Assembly (NCBI GenBank): GCA_023818865.1
Contig: JAMWDF010000005.1
Span: 1 to 30,852, forward strand
Direction of reading: 5' to 3'
From: Candidatus Omnitrophota bacterium
Lineage (GTDB): Bacteria > Ratteibacteria > UBA8468 > B48-G9 > DSTR01
Length of the DNA stretch: 30,852 nucleotides
Below, in pieces: positions 1-9,600 of this stretch. The notes under the pieces are model-generated. The model was not told the origin of the DNA. It was given only the letters and a program-made list of their open reading frames with translations, and did no database searches. Position 1 is the stretch's first letter, and each line of letters opens with the position of its first letter. Position numbers and translations under genes: made by a program.

Positions 1-2
1 TA

Positions 3-179
3 CCGGTAAAGTTCCTTAATGGCACCCAGAAAACCGTTACCCTTTTCTTTGGGGGAGCAGCTTATTCCCGTCAACAGAAGAGTCCGAATGAAATTTTTAT
101 TCTGGCTGAAGAACATCTTCGTCTGAAAAAAGAACGCTGGCAAAAAAAAATGGGCAGCAATCTTGACAACCGCAAATAA
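3..179 (+). CDS. 3' end of an unidentified gene (partial)
   Basis: An open frame enters from the left edge and ends at TAA 177-179, giving 58 residues and no start codon inside the window. The tail is hydrophilic and charged (Glu, Lys and Arg rich, ending LDNRK). It is preceded by a short hydrophobic stretch (TVTLFFGGAAYS) that resembles a core beta-strand of a soluble enzyme. I do not recognise the family. It is the only gene here on the + strand and converges on hisF with 30 bases between the two stop codons. The open frame and clean stop next to another gene's end support it as a real gene end; the function is unknown. Confidence 0.5.
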   Translation, partial: PVKFLNGTQKTVTLFFGGAAYSRQQKSPNEIFILAEEHLRLKKERWQKKMGSNLDNRK

Positions 180-185
180 AGCCAA

Positions 186-199
186 CCCTATTTTTAGGG
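186..199. terminator. Small hairpin between convergent genes
   Basis: A perfect 5-bp inverted repeat (CCCTA, TTTT loop, TAGGG) lies in the 30-base gap between the + strand fragment and hisF. It is placed where a bidirectional terminator would be expected. Neither side has a proper T-run, so it is at best a weak intrinsic terminator. Confidence 0.25.
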
Positions 200-209
200 A
201 CTCTCTTGG

Positions 210-977
210 TCAGAGATTAACAGCCACCCCTTTGGCTTTTAGATATTCCTTCACCTGCCTGACAGTGAAGATACCAAAATGAAAAACAGAAGCAGCTAAC
301 ACCGCACTGGCTTTTCCTTCAGTGACTGCCTGATAGAAATGGTCCAGGCAGCCGGCTCCGCCGCTGGCTATTACTGGCAATCTAGTGGTTTCAGCAATGG
401 CTCTGGTAAGGATGAGGTCGTAGCCTTCTTTTGTCCCATCTGCTGTCTTGCTGGTCGGTAAAACCTGACCGGCCCCCCGGTCTTTCATTTCCCTGGCAAA
501 CTCCACTGCATCTTTTCCTGTGGCGGTACGGCCCCCATCAATGTAGACCTCCCGTTTTGAAGGTAAGTTTTCATTCACATCAACGTCAATAGCGACAATA
601 ATTCGTCTTGAACCGAACTTCCTGGCTGCTTTCTCTACCAGTTCTGGTTGACGAAAAGCGGCACTGGAAAGAGAGACGCAGCTGGCTCCACACTCAAAGG
701 CTTGTTCAATGTCTTGTAAAGAAGCCAGTCCTCCTCCCAAAATCAGAGGAATGCTTATTTTCTCGGCTACTTTTCTAACCACGTCAAATCTGGTGCGCCT
801 TTTTTCCACAGTAGCGGTGATGTCTAAAAAAGCAATTTCGTCAGCCCCTGACTCAGCGTAAGCCTGAGCTGCTTCTCCCGGATCAGCCGCATCGCGAAGA
901 TTGACAAAATGGATACCTTTCACCACCCGACCGTCTTTTATATCCAAACAGGGAACTATCCTAACAAAGTTTTCCAC
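210..977 (-). CDS. hisF: Imidazole glycerol phosphate synthase cyclase subunit HisF
   Basis: HisF uses ammonia delivered by HisH to close the imidazole ring from PRFAR, giving imidazole glycerol phosphate and AICAR in histidine synthesis in the cytoplasm. The protein is a (beta/alpha)8 barrel. The N-terminal half starts RIVPCLDIKDGRVVKG, with the catalytic acids at D12 (CLD) and D131 (VAIDVD). The phosphate-binding parts GGGLAS, DGTKEGYD and ASGGAG are present, and the end ASVFHFG...VKEYLKAKGV is typical. I chose the GTG at 977: AGGAGA sits 4 bases upstream and the product is 255 residues, the normal family size. An upstream ATG at 1052 would add 25 atypical residues and would overlap a likely promoter. 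The usual LLTSxDRDGT reads VLPTSKTADGT, a modest deviation. No hisH is visible nearby, so the partner must be elsewhere. It follows two pseudopilin genes with a 90-base gap. Confidence 0.9.
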   Translation of the reverse strand: MENFVRIVPCLDIKDGRVVKGIHFVNLRDAADPGEAAQAYAESGADEIAFLDITATVEKRRTRFDVVRKVAEKISIPLILGGGLASLQDIEQAFECGASCVSLSSAAFRQPELVEKAARKFGSRRIIVAIDVDVNENLPSKREVYIDGGRTATGKDAVEFAREMKDRGAGQVLPTSKTADGTKEGYDLILTRAIAETTRLPVIASGGAGCLDHFYQAVTEGKASAVLAASVFHFGIFTVRQVKEYLKAKGVAVNL

Positions 978-1010
978 GTTTTCTCCTGGAAAGAATTCGT
1001 AATTAGCAAA

Positions 1011-1039
1011 AGTATAACCGTTTTTCCCTAAACGAGCAA
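1011..1039 (-). promoter_or_regulatory. Candidate sigma70 promoter of hisF
   Basis: Read on the minus strand: TTGCTC at 1039-1034, a 17-base spacer, then TATACT at 1016-1011. The -10 box matches the consensus at 5 of 6 positions and the -35 at 3 of 6. Transcription would begin near 1004, leaving a leader of roughly 27 bases with the AGGAGA site before the GTG at 977. Its position inside the would-be N-terminal extension of hisF supports the shorter hisF. Confidence 0.4.
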
Positions 1040-1067
1040 ACAGAATCAGCAATACTGGTGATTGACC

Positions 1068-1919
1068 TTACGGTAGGGTATTTTGATTATAGTCCCAGAT
1101 ATGGTCTCCGGCGGCGCTATTGGTACTAATCCACCAGCTATTACCTCCAGGTTGCTTGTACCGATACCAGCTAATAAACTTGCCTGGTTGGTCTTTACCG
1201 GCGTAGTTATTTGCCCATCTCGCCGAGCCGTCACAGAAAACAACATTGGCGCCCAAAGGACAAATGTATCCTGCTTGCTCCCGGAAAGCGCCATGGCGGA
1301 AGTAGTTCTCTCCGAAGCCGGTTGGTCCCACCTGGATCGCGTCACAAGCTAAAATTAAACCTCTTCTTACTGCTAAGTGATAAAGACCGTTGGCTGAAGT
1401 CTTATAAGGCAAAGGAGGGGAAGACGGCTCCCAGGTACCATTCAGCCGACCATTATAAGAATACATAGTGTCGCACCCGTAGGGATAAGGAAGTGGTCCT
1501 CCTGGCTGATAAAAGAGATAAAAATTGGCTGCAGTGGTTCTGGCCACTGGGTAATCGTTGTAACACTTACTGGGGCAGAGATGAATTTGAAGTGATTTTA
1601 CATATCCAGCCTTGGCGACCAGGCCCAAAGGTCCATAACGGTCTCCGACAGTAGTATTTGGATAATAACGCAGTTTATCCTTTTGCCAGTAATCTAGGGG
1701 TAATGGCGGTAGCCGATCGTCATAATCCTGACAGTACATAATAGTGGTAAGACCTATCTGCTTCAAATTGGCCAGACAGGTAGCCTTCCTGGCTTGCTCC
1801 TGAGCTCGGGAAAGAGCTGGCAGGAGAATGGCAGCCAAAATAGCGATGATGGCGATCACCACCAGAAGTTCAATCAGCGTGAACCCAGCATCTACTTTTT
1901 TCTGGTGTTTTCTTCCCAT
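1068..1919 (-). CDS. Type II secretion-type pseudopilin with H-X9-DG-like C-terminus
   Basis: The 283-residue protein has a short basic leader (MGRKHQKKVDAG) followed by FTLIELLVVIAIIAILAA, the class III signal with prepilin peptidase cleavage after G12 and Glu at +5 of the mature protein. After the hydrophobic helix comes an amphipathic part (LSRAQEQARKATCLANLKQIG) and a globular domain. Near the C-terminus, a stretch with GANVVFCDGSARW keeps the Asp-Gly of the H-X9-DG motif typical of these families in planctomycete and lentisphaeral relatives. Such proteins are expected in the inner membrane or periplasm as parts of a pseudopilus; the specific role is unknown. A strong GGAGGT lies 5 bases before the ATG. 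It is 36 bases downstream of a second pseudopilin gene and is probably cotranscribed with it. Confidence 0.85.
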   Translation of the reverse strand: MGRKHQKKVDAGFTLIELLVVIAIIAILAAILLPALSRAQEQARKATCLANLKQIGLTTIMYCQDYDDRLPPLPLDYWQKDKLRYYPNTTVGDRYGPLGLVAKAGYVKSLQIHLCPSKCYNDYPVARTTAANFYLFYQPGGPLPYPYGCDTMYSYNGRLNGTWEPSSPPLPYKTSANGLYHLAVRRGLILACDAIQVGPTGFGENYFRHGAFREQAGYICPLGANVVFCDGSARWANNYAGKDQPGKFISWYRYKQPGGNSWWISTNSAAGDHIWDYNQNTLP

Positions 1920-1955
1920 TTTTTACCTCCATGTTTTTTACAAGGGAATGCCACC

Positions 1956-2735
1956 TTAGAAAAAGGTTCCGCCGATTCCCGGGTTAAACATCAACTGGAT
2001 ATTTCCCATAGTGGATGGACCGGCCGGTACCCAGCCGACATCCTGAACTTCTCCCTTACCCAGTTTTTCTCTCGGTAGAACATAATTCCCACCGGTTTTA
2101 CTGGTGGCCACCCAGGTGGCTTCCCCACCAACATAGAGGACATTGATGCCATCAGTTCTGTGGCTATCGGTGGTCTGGCAGTAAAGGTTAGCGGGATTAT
2201 ACCAAAGGAAGGGATAACTGGCTGCTGGGTTATCAAACACCTTTAACTTGTCAGCGAGAAGTACTGATTCAGAGTTAGACTGGGGGCTTAAACCAGCACA
2301 GTAGGCGTAGGAACAATGAGAACGGTTAAGAGTACATTGTTCCCAGGCCCGGGTATTTCCCTGATTATCCTTACCCGTCTGCTTATCCACCCAGGTTTCA
2401 GCCCTGGTGTCCCGAGAAGAAGGGCAGATGAATAAAGCCGTTTCTTTAACGTATCTGGGAATTAAAAGTCCCAGGGATTGACCCGCTGGGCTGATATAAC
2501 GGGCTCCCCCAAAGATAGTGCCATACCGGCGGTCATCAGGAAACAAATCATCATAGTCTTGGGCGTACATCCGCATAGCGGTATAAACTTGCTTTAGATT
2601 GGTGATACATCTGGCTCTTCTGGCTTGTTCTCTGGCCCGAGAAAGAGCAGGGAGAAGTAAAGCAGCGAGAATAGCGATGATGGCGATGACGACTAACAAC
2701 TCAATCAGGGTGAAGCCACAGTCTTTCCTTTCCAT
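1956..2735 (-). CDS. Type II secretion-type pseudopilin, second copy
   Basis: The 259-residue protein begins MERKDCG, then FTLIELLVVIAIIAILAA. Cleavage is predicted after G7, with Glu at +5. The conserved LSRAREQARRARCITNLKQV helix follows. Cys residues in the globular part (ICPSS, EQCTLN, CSYAYCAG, LYCQ) suggest disulfides in an oxidising compartment. The C-terminal motif reads SHRTDGINVLYVGGEATWV: the His is kept but the Asp of the final Asp-Gly is Gly, unlike the other two pilins here. The RBS is AGGAGA, 4 bases before the ATG. A good promoter lies just upstream, so the pilin pair can be transcribed independently of the large hydrolase gene before it. The paralog at 1068-1919 shares the N-terminal third but diverges in the globular domain. 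Confidence 0.85.
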   Translation of the reverse strand: MERKDCGFTLIELLVVIAIIAILAALLLPALSRAREQARRARCITNLKQVYTAMRMYAQDYDDLFPDDRRYGTIFGGARYISPAGQSLGLLIPRYVKETALFICPSSRDTRAETWVDKQTGKDNQGNTRAWEQCTLNRSHCSYAYCAGLSPQSNSESVLLADKLKVFDNPAASYPFLWYNPANLYCQTTDSHRTDGINVLYVGGEATWVATSKTGGNYVLPREKLGKGEVQDVGWVPAGPSTMGNIQLMFNPGIGGTFF

Positions 2736-2753
2736 AGATTCTCCTTTTGGATT

Positions 2754-2782
2754 AGTATAACATTTTCTCCTTTTTCCGTCAA
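2754..2782 (-). promoter_or_regulatory. Sigma70 promoter for the pseudopilin pair
   Basis: On the minus strand: TTGACG (2782-2777), a 17-base spacer, then TATACT (2759-2754). Each hexamer matches 5 of 6, and a TG one base before the -10 gives an extended -10. Transcription would start near 2747, about a dozen bases before the start codon at 2735, with the AGGAGA site in between. The promoter fills the 53-base gap after the upstream hydrolase gene. Confidence 0.65.
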
Positions 2783-2788
2783 CTTTTC

Positions 2789-5700
2789 TTATCGTGGTTG
2801 GACCAGCACTAACCGATAATCGTGACCAGGGATGAAAACTTCAATGAGGAGAGAGTCTTTTTCTTTCTGCGTCCTTATCTCCCTGTTTTGGTCATCGGAA
2901 ATTAGCGAGGCTCCTCCTCGATTAATCCAGTAATGCCAGGCAGTAGTTAAAGCCTTGGGTTTGGGCAGTTCTTCCTTTTCTCCATCAGTTACTTCAGTTT
3001 TTTGGACATCAAGGTTTAACTTGCTGGTATGAACTCTCAGGGGCACAGACTGTGGTTGGCAGCCAAGATTGGAAAGAATCAGCAAAGCGCGACCGTCTGG
3101 TTTGTAGTAGACACTGGTGATTACTTCTTCTGCCGGAGAGAGATAGGAGACAAAAGGGTTTTTCCAAAATCCGGCGAACTTTACCTCCGGGTCAGCTATG
3201 GAAAAATTCTGGAGACACTTCGGATGGACAAAACTGCCAAATGCCCAGATAGAGTCCAGAGGAAGCATCATAGCATACATATGCCTGAAGAATTTTTCGT
3301 AGTTTTCAGGGGCTTCGTTTTTTTTCACATACTCAGACAAGCCCATCCACATCATGATGGTGCCAAACTTTCCGGAGTTAGACAAAATACGCATCAGGTC
3401 AAAAGGACCAGGATAATAGTCCATGGCGTAGTCAATCCGGTATTCCCCGCCTGGAACGGCGGCCCATTGCCAGCCAGCAATCTGAGGCCCAGTATAACCA
3501 CAGGACCAGCTGAAACATTCAGTGCCGAGATTACCGAAAATGTGGGCGGAACGTTTGTAGTACTCTCGCTGGCCGAACATTGTCCATCCAGGTTGAATTC
3601 GACCGTCAGGTAGATAGTAAGCTGTTCCGGAAATGGTGTTATAATTAGGTCTGGGTGTTCCGGTATCAAAATAAACTCCGTCAATCCCATATTGGTCCTT
3701 CCATTTCTTGTGACTCCAGACAGCAAAATCAATTTTGCTTCTGGTGAAGATTTGGTTATATTGAACGCCCCCGGAATCCCACTCTGCCTGAAATTCTCTA
3801 ACGGTTTTCCCTCCCCAGTTAAGAGAGGAAGTATCCAAGTGGGGTGTTACTTTTAATCCTTCAGAATGCATCTTTTCCACCGCGGCTTTTGAACCTTTAG
3901 GGTTGTAAGGATATGGCCCTACACCGGCCTCATCCCAGCCGGCTGAGTCAGACAACCACTGGCAAGTAATCCCGCTGTCATTTCTCTTTGGGCCTCTCCA
4001 GAAGTGCTTGCGCCAATTTGGCGGCTGGGGTTTTTCTGGAGTGGCTTGAAAAGAAAGCGTCACCTGGCGTGCTTCTTTAAGGTTAAAGGGTGTGGAGATA
4101 AAATTAAATTTCCATTCCACTACCGAACCTTTTCTTTCCAGGGTAATGGCTGATTGCCCATCCGTCGCTACCCAGCCGCGGTCATTATCAGCCATGTAAG
4201 CTAAGCCGAGTTCATCGTTGCCTATCCAGAGTTGAGGAATAAAATTGCCCAAGGTCGGTTTCCATCTTTTAACCAATTTCAGTTTTCTCTCGCTGATTTC
4301 CGTAGCCTGGCGAAAATCAAAAATGCCGGTTGTTTGTAACAATCCATCCCAGCCCAGATATTCGTACCAGGTTTTTGAGGAGAAGATCATTCCCTCAGCG
4401 GTTGGCAGCTGGCCGTAAGGCAAAAATCCTCCGACCCCATGAGGCAGACCGACACCAAATAGGGTTAAATAGAGCCGGGCAAATTCTTCTTTTAGAGGGA
4501 TAACCAGAGATAATCTATCCAGGCGGGTTTCCTTTCCCTCTGGGAAAAAGGTGAAAGTTAATAAGGTGTGTCCATCATATTCCATCATTCCTTCTATCCT
4601 GACAGAGAGTTTTTCCCTGCGCCATTCTCCTCTACCGGAACCATGCCAGGCAACCTGAGATTCTTGCCGCTTGAAGACCTTCACTCCGGTACCAGCCAGA
4701 AGAGTTGTTTCACCGGCAGAAACTGCCTCTATTCTCATCGGGGCAGCCAACATTTCTTGTCCCTGGTTTGTCAGACGGGAAAAAAGTCCTGTTTGTCCTA
4801 AGGTATACTGGCGACCAACTACTTGGATTACCTGATTTTTTTCTTTCATTGGCGTCCAAGGTTTGAGTACCCTGGGTTCAAGGCCAAGCGTATTTCCTAA
4901 CCAGGGATAAGGCGTGAAAGAGAAAGGTAGCCGGACTATGACCTTTTCTCCTGTCTCTTTTGATTGAAGGAAGAGCGAAAGGGTGTAATTTTTTCCCGGG
5001 GGTAATGGCACAGGCAAGTTTTCCAGAAGAAAGAGACCGCCTTCGTTGGGGAAGTAATCGCCTTGTTTTTCCGCGAGTATCTCCCTCCCGTTCTCCAGTT
5101 TGACCGTCAAACTTCCCGCCGAAAAAGGCCTTTTTCTGAAATAGGCTACCCCGAGAATTTTACCCACACCCTGGAAAAACGTAGTTAGGCAATCTACCTC
5201 TGGCAACTTGGTGAATTGGTTTTTTCCGAAATAGCGGCGATAGTGGTTTTTTACTTCTCCGGATGATAATGGGCGGGAATAAATTGTTAGTTCATCCACC
5301 AGCATTGGTTTACCGCTGCCTGGTCCGAAGAGACCGAAATCTTTTTCAGGCTCAAACCGGTTAGGAAGAAAAGCCGATAGTTTTTCTTCACCATTGGCAT
5401 AAAGTCTGATTTGTCTGTCAGCCCAGGTGAGAACAAAGTGTATCCAGGTGTCAGCAGGGTACTCCACTTCTCTGTTTTCCGCGCCGCCGGTCACGGCGAC
5501 CCAGAATCCAGTATTGGGGATTAAAAAGGTAGGACCGTTATTGTCTGTCCAGAAAAACCATTGCAGTTTGGTACCTAGTTGTTGCCAACCAAGGGGTTTT
5601 ACCCACATCTCTATTGCCCCCATGGCTGGATTGATGTTTCCTTTAGCCGCATAGGCAACTGGTTTATGTCCTGAAGGAAGAAGGAGGGATTGGCCTTTCA

Positions 5701-6670
5701 CCCCGGCGGAAAACTGAACCTGGCGCGGGGCCTTAACTGGTTCTGACTTTTCTCTGGCCAGGTCGGCTTTTAGTGTTCCGTCAAATCCTGCCTTGAATAA
5801 AATCTCTTCCTTGGAAGCAAAAAATCTGGGGTCCTCTGGCAGAGGTTTCATGTTGTCTGGATCAACAAAGGACTCATCAGGTATGGGGTAAAACTGGCGA
5901 TAAATCCCGGTGAGAACCCGAAACTGGTCAATTTTTCCAAGGAATTTATAATTTTCTTTAGGATTACCTCCCAGACAAAAACTGGTTTTTCCCTCTTCTT
6001 TTAAGTGATAATTGATGTAACGCCAGCCGTGGGGAATTTGACTGACCACTTTTCCATCTAACCAGAGGTAAGCATTATCTGATTGGTAAACATGGGAAAA
6101 GGCACCTACATAGATAGCGACATGATGCCAGTGACCGACCTTTACCACTTTCTCAGGCGACCTTAATTCCCCAAACCATTCTGGATGACTTTTCTCTGAA
6201 GAAACTAAAGTGCGGTGCCGCCAGACAAGCGCACCGTCTTGCGTAAGGCCCAAAGAAAATCCGTTGCTTTTCTGGAACTGATGTTCCTTGAAAAGAAGAA
6301 AAACCTCACCTTTTTCTGGTATCTTTTCTGGTTTAAACCAAAAATCAATGATGAACCTTTCCTGGGCAAAAAGACTTTGTCCCAGGTTTATCTTAACAGG
6401 CTGATGTCCTGGTTTAAACTCTAAAGCTTGGCCAAATTTACCATCTCCAATTTCTATTCCTGGTGGGAAGATGAGATTTTCAGATTGGCCACTGGAATCT
6501 TTCTCTGGTTGCGGCTGGTCAAACTGGAAGAGAGCCAAAGTGTTAACCCCTGGCTGGTAGACTTTCCAGAACGCGGTTGAATCTTCAGGCAGCTCAGTGG
6601 CTGGTTGAACCTTTCCATTTCGAGGGAGTAGGCAAATGAAAGCCAAGCTGAAAACTATTTTCTTTTTCAT
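2789..6670 (-). CDS. Secreted GH123-like glycoside hydrolase with two LamG domains
   Basis: This is a 1293-residue multidomain protein. Residues 1-20 look like a signal peptide. About 40-270 and 290-480 are two concanavalin/LamG-type sandwiches; typical strands are IIDFWFKP, WHHVAIYV and KIDQFRVLTGIYR, and in the second IEMWVKP, WIHFVLTW and LVDELTIYSRPLS. About 490-880 is a beta-rich region whose landmarks (LGNTLGLEPRVLKPWTPM, VVGRQYTLGQTGL, VTLSFQATPEKPQPPNW) I associate with the GH123 N-terminal family, formerly DUF6067. About 890-1200 is a TIM-barrel-like part with GIDGVYFDTG; D1002 is the candidate catalytic acid. The classical GH123 Asp-Glu pair is not seen, so the family call is tentative. 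The ATG overlaps the stop of the upstream paralog (ATGA), implying translational coupling. Substrate unknown, probably a polysaccharide or glycoconjugate. Confidence 0.65.
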   Translation of the reverse strand: MKKKIVFSLAFICLLPRNGKVQPATELPEDSTAFWKVYQPGVNTLALFQFDQPQPEKDSSGQSENLIFPPGIEIGDGKFGQALEFKPGHQPVKINLGQSLFAQERFIIDFWFKPEKIPEKGEVFLLFKEHQFQKSNGFSLGLTQDGALVWRHRTLVSSEKSHPEWFGELRSPEKVVKVGHWHHVAIYVGAFSHVYQSDNAYLWLDGKVVSQIPHGWRYINYHLKEEGKTSFCLGGNPKENYKFLGKIDQFRVLTGIYRQFYPIPDESFVDPDNMKPLPEDPRFFASKEEILFKAGFDGTLKADLAREKSEPVKAPRQVQFSAGVKGQSLLLPSGHKPVAYAAKGNINPAMGAIEMWVKPLGWQQLGTKLQWFFWTDNNGPTFLIPNTGFWVAVTGGAENREVEYPADTWIHFVLTWADRQIRLYANGEEKLSAFLPNRFEPEKDFGLFGPGSGKPMLVDELTIYSRPLSSGEVKNHYRRYFGKNQFTKLPEVDCLTTFFQGVGKILGVAYFRKRPFSAGSLTVKLENGREILAEKQGDYFPNEGGLFLLENLPVPLPPGKNYTLSLFLQSKETGEKVIVRLPFSFTPYPWLGNTLGLEPRVLKPWTPMKEKNQVIQVVGRQYTLGQTGLFSRLTNQGQEMLAAPMRIEAVSAGETTLLAGTGVKVFKRQESQVAWHGSGRGEWRREKLSVRIEGMMEYDGHTLLTFTFFPEGKETRLDRLSLVIPLKEEFARLYLTLFGVGLPHGVGGFLPYGQLPTAEGMIFSSKTWYEYLGWDGLLQTTGIFDFRQATEISERKLKLVKRWKPTLGNFIPQLWIGNDELGLAYMADNDRGWVATDGQSAITLERKGSVVEWKFNFISTPFNLKEARQVTLSFQATPEKPQPPNWRKHFWRGPKRNDSGITCQWLSDSAGWDEAGVGPYPYNPKGSKAAVEKMHSEGLKVTPHLDTSSLNWGGKTVREFQAEWDSGGVQYNQIFTRSKIDFAVWSHKKWKDQYGIDGVYFDTGTPRPNYNTISGTAYYLPDGRIQPGWTMFGQREYYKRSAHIFGNLGTECFSWSCGYTGPQIAGWQWAAVPGGEYRIDYAMDYYPGPFDLMRILSNSGKFGTIMMWMGLSEYVKKNEAPENYEKFFRHMYAMMLPLDSIWAFGSFVHPKCLQNFSIADPEVKFAGFWKNPFVSYLSPAEEVITSVYYKPDGRALLILSNLGCQPQSVPLRVHTSKLNLDVQKTEVTDGEKEELPKPKALTTAWHYWINRGGASLISDDQNREIRTQKEKDSLLIEVFIPGHDYRLVLVQPR

Positions 6671-9600
6671 AGCTCACCCAAACTTATACCCACCAATCTG
6701 AATTCGTGAGAAGGTACCTGGATGTTTTCTATTTCCAGGCCGTTTTTCCCCTTTTTCCAGAAGAGGGGCTGACCTGTTTCTAAGTCTGTTACCTTGGCTG
6801 GACTGATTGTTTTCACTTTCAGGGCAAGATTGGTGGTCAATTCTGTGGTTTGGGGGTTGACCAGCACCGATAGGTATCTTTCCTTTTCTCCCTCTTTCCG
6901 GCGGTAAACGGTAGTTAGAATTTCTGGCTTTGACATTTCCACCAGACTCTTGGAACGCCAGTAGGGAATCCACTCTGTTTCTGGAGAAAAGTAACCGAAA
7001 TCTTTCAATATCCTGGTAATTGTCCCTGGTTGTTCTGGTTTCCAGATCCCGAAGATACCGTTATCGTGAAGTAGGGAGAGAGCAATAACGCTTCTTGCCC
7101 GGTGGTCATGCAGATTAATGGGAATGTTCATTACAATGGTAACCGGTAAACCAGAGTACTTACCGATCAGGGCACGGTACTTGTCCAGGCCATGAGCGGT
7201 GAACATATCATCTGCTGCGGTTTCTAAATACATAGCTTCCGAGGAGTTGATTCTTTCTATCCAAGGGACCTGATAGACTGGACCAGGAGCGTAAACATTG
7301 TTAGTGTTGGCAATACCTAATTCATCGCAAATGGTGGCGATCCGTTTATACATCTCCCGAACTAAAAAAATGCTATTTTTGGGCCGGAGGGAACCATCAT
7401 CAGCCAGAAAAGCGGTTCCCTTTAGCAATGACCTTCCCTCCCGATAGGAATGCCAATCCCACCAATATCCGCCCACTCCAGTGTTCTTCGCCATCTGGTA
7501 GAAGTAGTAAACTTCAAAATCAATAAAACTTCTGGTAAGACAGTCTTTTAAGTAGATGCTCCTTTGTTCTGGCTCTGGCCAGATGGGTTGTCCCTGTTTA
7601 TCCAGCCGTTTAAGCAACTCAGAAGTTGGCTGGATTGGCGGATTGGTTTTGTCCACCCACTCACCAGAAAACACTTTGAATTCTGGCTGAAGATACCCAA
7701 TGAGGTCAGCCGCCCGGTAAGCCCCATATTCTTTCTCCTTACGCCAAAAGCGTTGTCCATTCGAGCCTGCCTCTGCTGGGGGTATGGTGTCAAAACCGGC
7801 CAATACCGGTCTGCCTTGGTATTCAAAGGGTATCCCCCGGACAAAGTAAAACCATTCTTCAGGTTTCTGGGGAAAAACAAAGGCGCCGATAGTACCCCAC
7901 CAGCTTCCTGCGCCCACATGAGACCTCTCATTATCCCACTGTCTTGCCCGACTGTCAGTAGGCAATGGTTTCACTGGCACCATTAGAAAAGCAAAGCTCA
8001 AACTTCTTTTTTGGCTAAGAATAAAAAAGTCATTGACTAAGGACAGGCGAAGGACTGTCCTGGCATGTTGCTTTTCTATTTCAACGAAAGGCTTGTCATA
8101 GCGCAAGAACCAGCCTTGAAAAGATTCAGTGTACCAGTAAAGACCTCGTTCTCCATTTCCCAGAAAGATAATATGGGGTGTTTCCCCTGCCAGGACATTG
8201 CTCCAGAGAAGACCGTTTTTCACCTGAGAATATGGATTGGCATTGTTAAAGTAGCTGCTGGAAACCGTCCCTGGTCTGATGACATCTACGGGATTGTTCA
8301 CCGGAATTTCCAAAGTGAGTTTTTCCATTGAGATGCGGCCATGGGGTTCCATCGTCAAGGTGATAAAATACTGGCCATCGTATTCAGCTTCACCCTTTAC
8401 CTGGAAGTTCATGTTCCCAACCTGGCTGCTGGCGATGAGTTCCACCTTTTCCGGAGTCTTTTTTGTCCAGGAAATTCCCTGTCCTTTTACCTCTATTCTT
8501 CTGCCTGCCTGCTCAAGAAACAGTCTAACCGGCCCAGACAGAATATTCTGAGAGGTTGGTACCAGTCGGTTTGTAAACTGTTTGGGCAAACCAATTTCAG
8601 TGAGTTCACATTCCCCACTGGTAAAGAGCAAACCTTTGTCGGTGGTCTGAAGAGATTGGTAAGGCCGGATAATTCGGTTATTCAGACCAAGTTTATTATT
8701 TTCAAAGGGGAAAAAGACTCGCTGGAAAGTGTCTTTTTTCGTCAGAAATGGGCGGCCCTGGTAGTCCAGAATTTCCAGGTTAATCCAGTAATTACCCTCA
8801 TCTAAAGGAGGGAACCGAAAAGTGAGCGAGGCCAGACCAGACTGGTCAAATGGCCCAGTGTTCAAACCAATCAGTTTCCCACCCTCCTTTCCGAATGATG
8901 TCCTAAAGTAAGCCGCTCTTTCTGATATTTCCCGGTCAAGGCCGAGAATGCCGACATCAGCCTCGGCTTTCAATAGGTGATAACTTGGCATATAAGCAAA
9001 ACTAAGGTCTGGGGCTACTGGTTTTCTTCCGGCTTGAAGATTCTTGATGTAATTCTGGAGTACCGGCGAATCTTCCGGTATGACTGGTAATTTTGCTTGG
9101 TAATAAAGTTTTCCTGTCTCCGGCTCTGTCACCGTTATGGAAACCAGATTGTCTCTGGTGATTCCGGAGACAGTCGCCCGGGGAACCAGAGTAAGTTTCT
9201 TACCAGAGATAACTTCTGTTTTGACCTCAAGGGGATTGACTCGGACTTGTTTTTCTTCAGCAAAAATTAATCGGCCGTTTGGGTCGGTAATGGCTACCTT
9301 GATTACTAACCGGCGAAGGACTTTGCCAGGATTGAAAGCCTGAAACTTAAACTCAGGATTGCCTTTCATCCAGTCACCCAGAGAAAGAAACTGGAAAGCC
9401 ATTGCCTGTGAATCCAGGATGACTTCCGGGTGCTGGTCATTGTGAAGCCAGTGGGCGTCATAAGCCCAAGAGTAGAAATTATATCCTGGGTCCTGAGCCG
9501 AGACCAGCTGGAGCACCCAGGTTTGACCATCGGCTATCTTACTCACGTTCAGATCTTTAAGCGGGATGGCTATTTCTTGTTCCCAGAAAGTATCCTGAAA

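Noticed and set aside
210..977. HisF2/WbpH-type amidotransfer paralog of surface-sugar synthesis
   Set aside because: The start RIVPCLDIKDGRVVKG and both catalytic Asp residues match histidine-pathway HisF rather than the surface-sugar paralogs.
3029..3613. 194-codon open frame on the + strand
   Set aside because: It is antisense to the TIM-barrel part of the LamG/GH123-like gene, which contains the conserved Asp motif, and has no domain features of its own.
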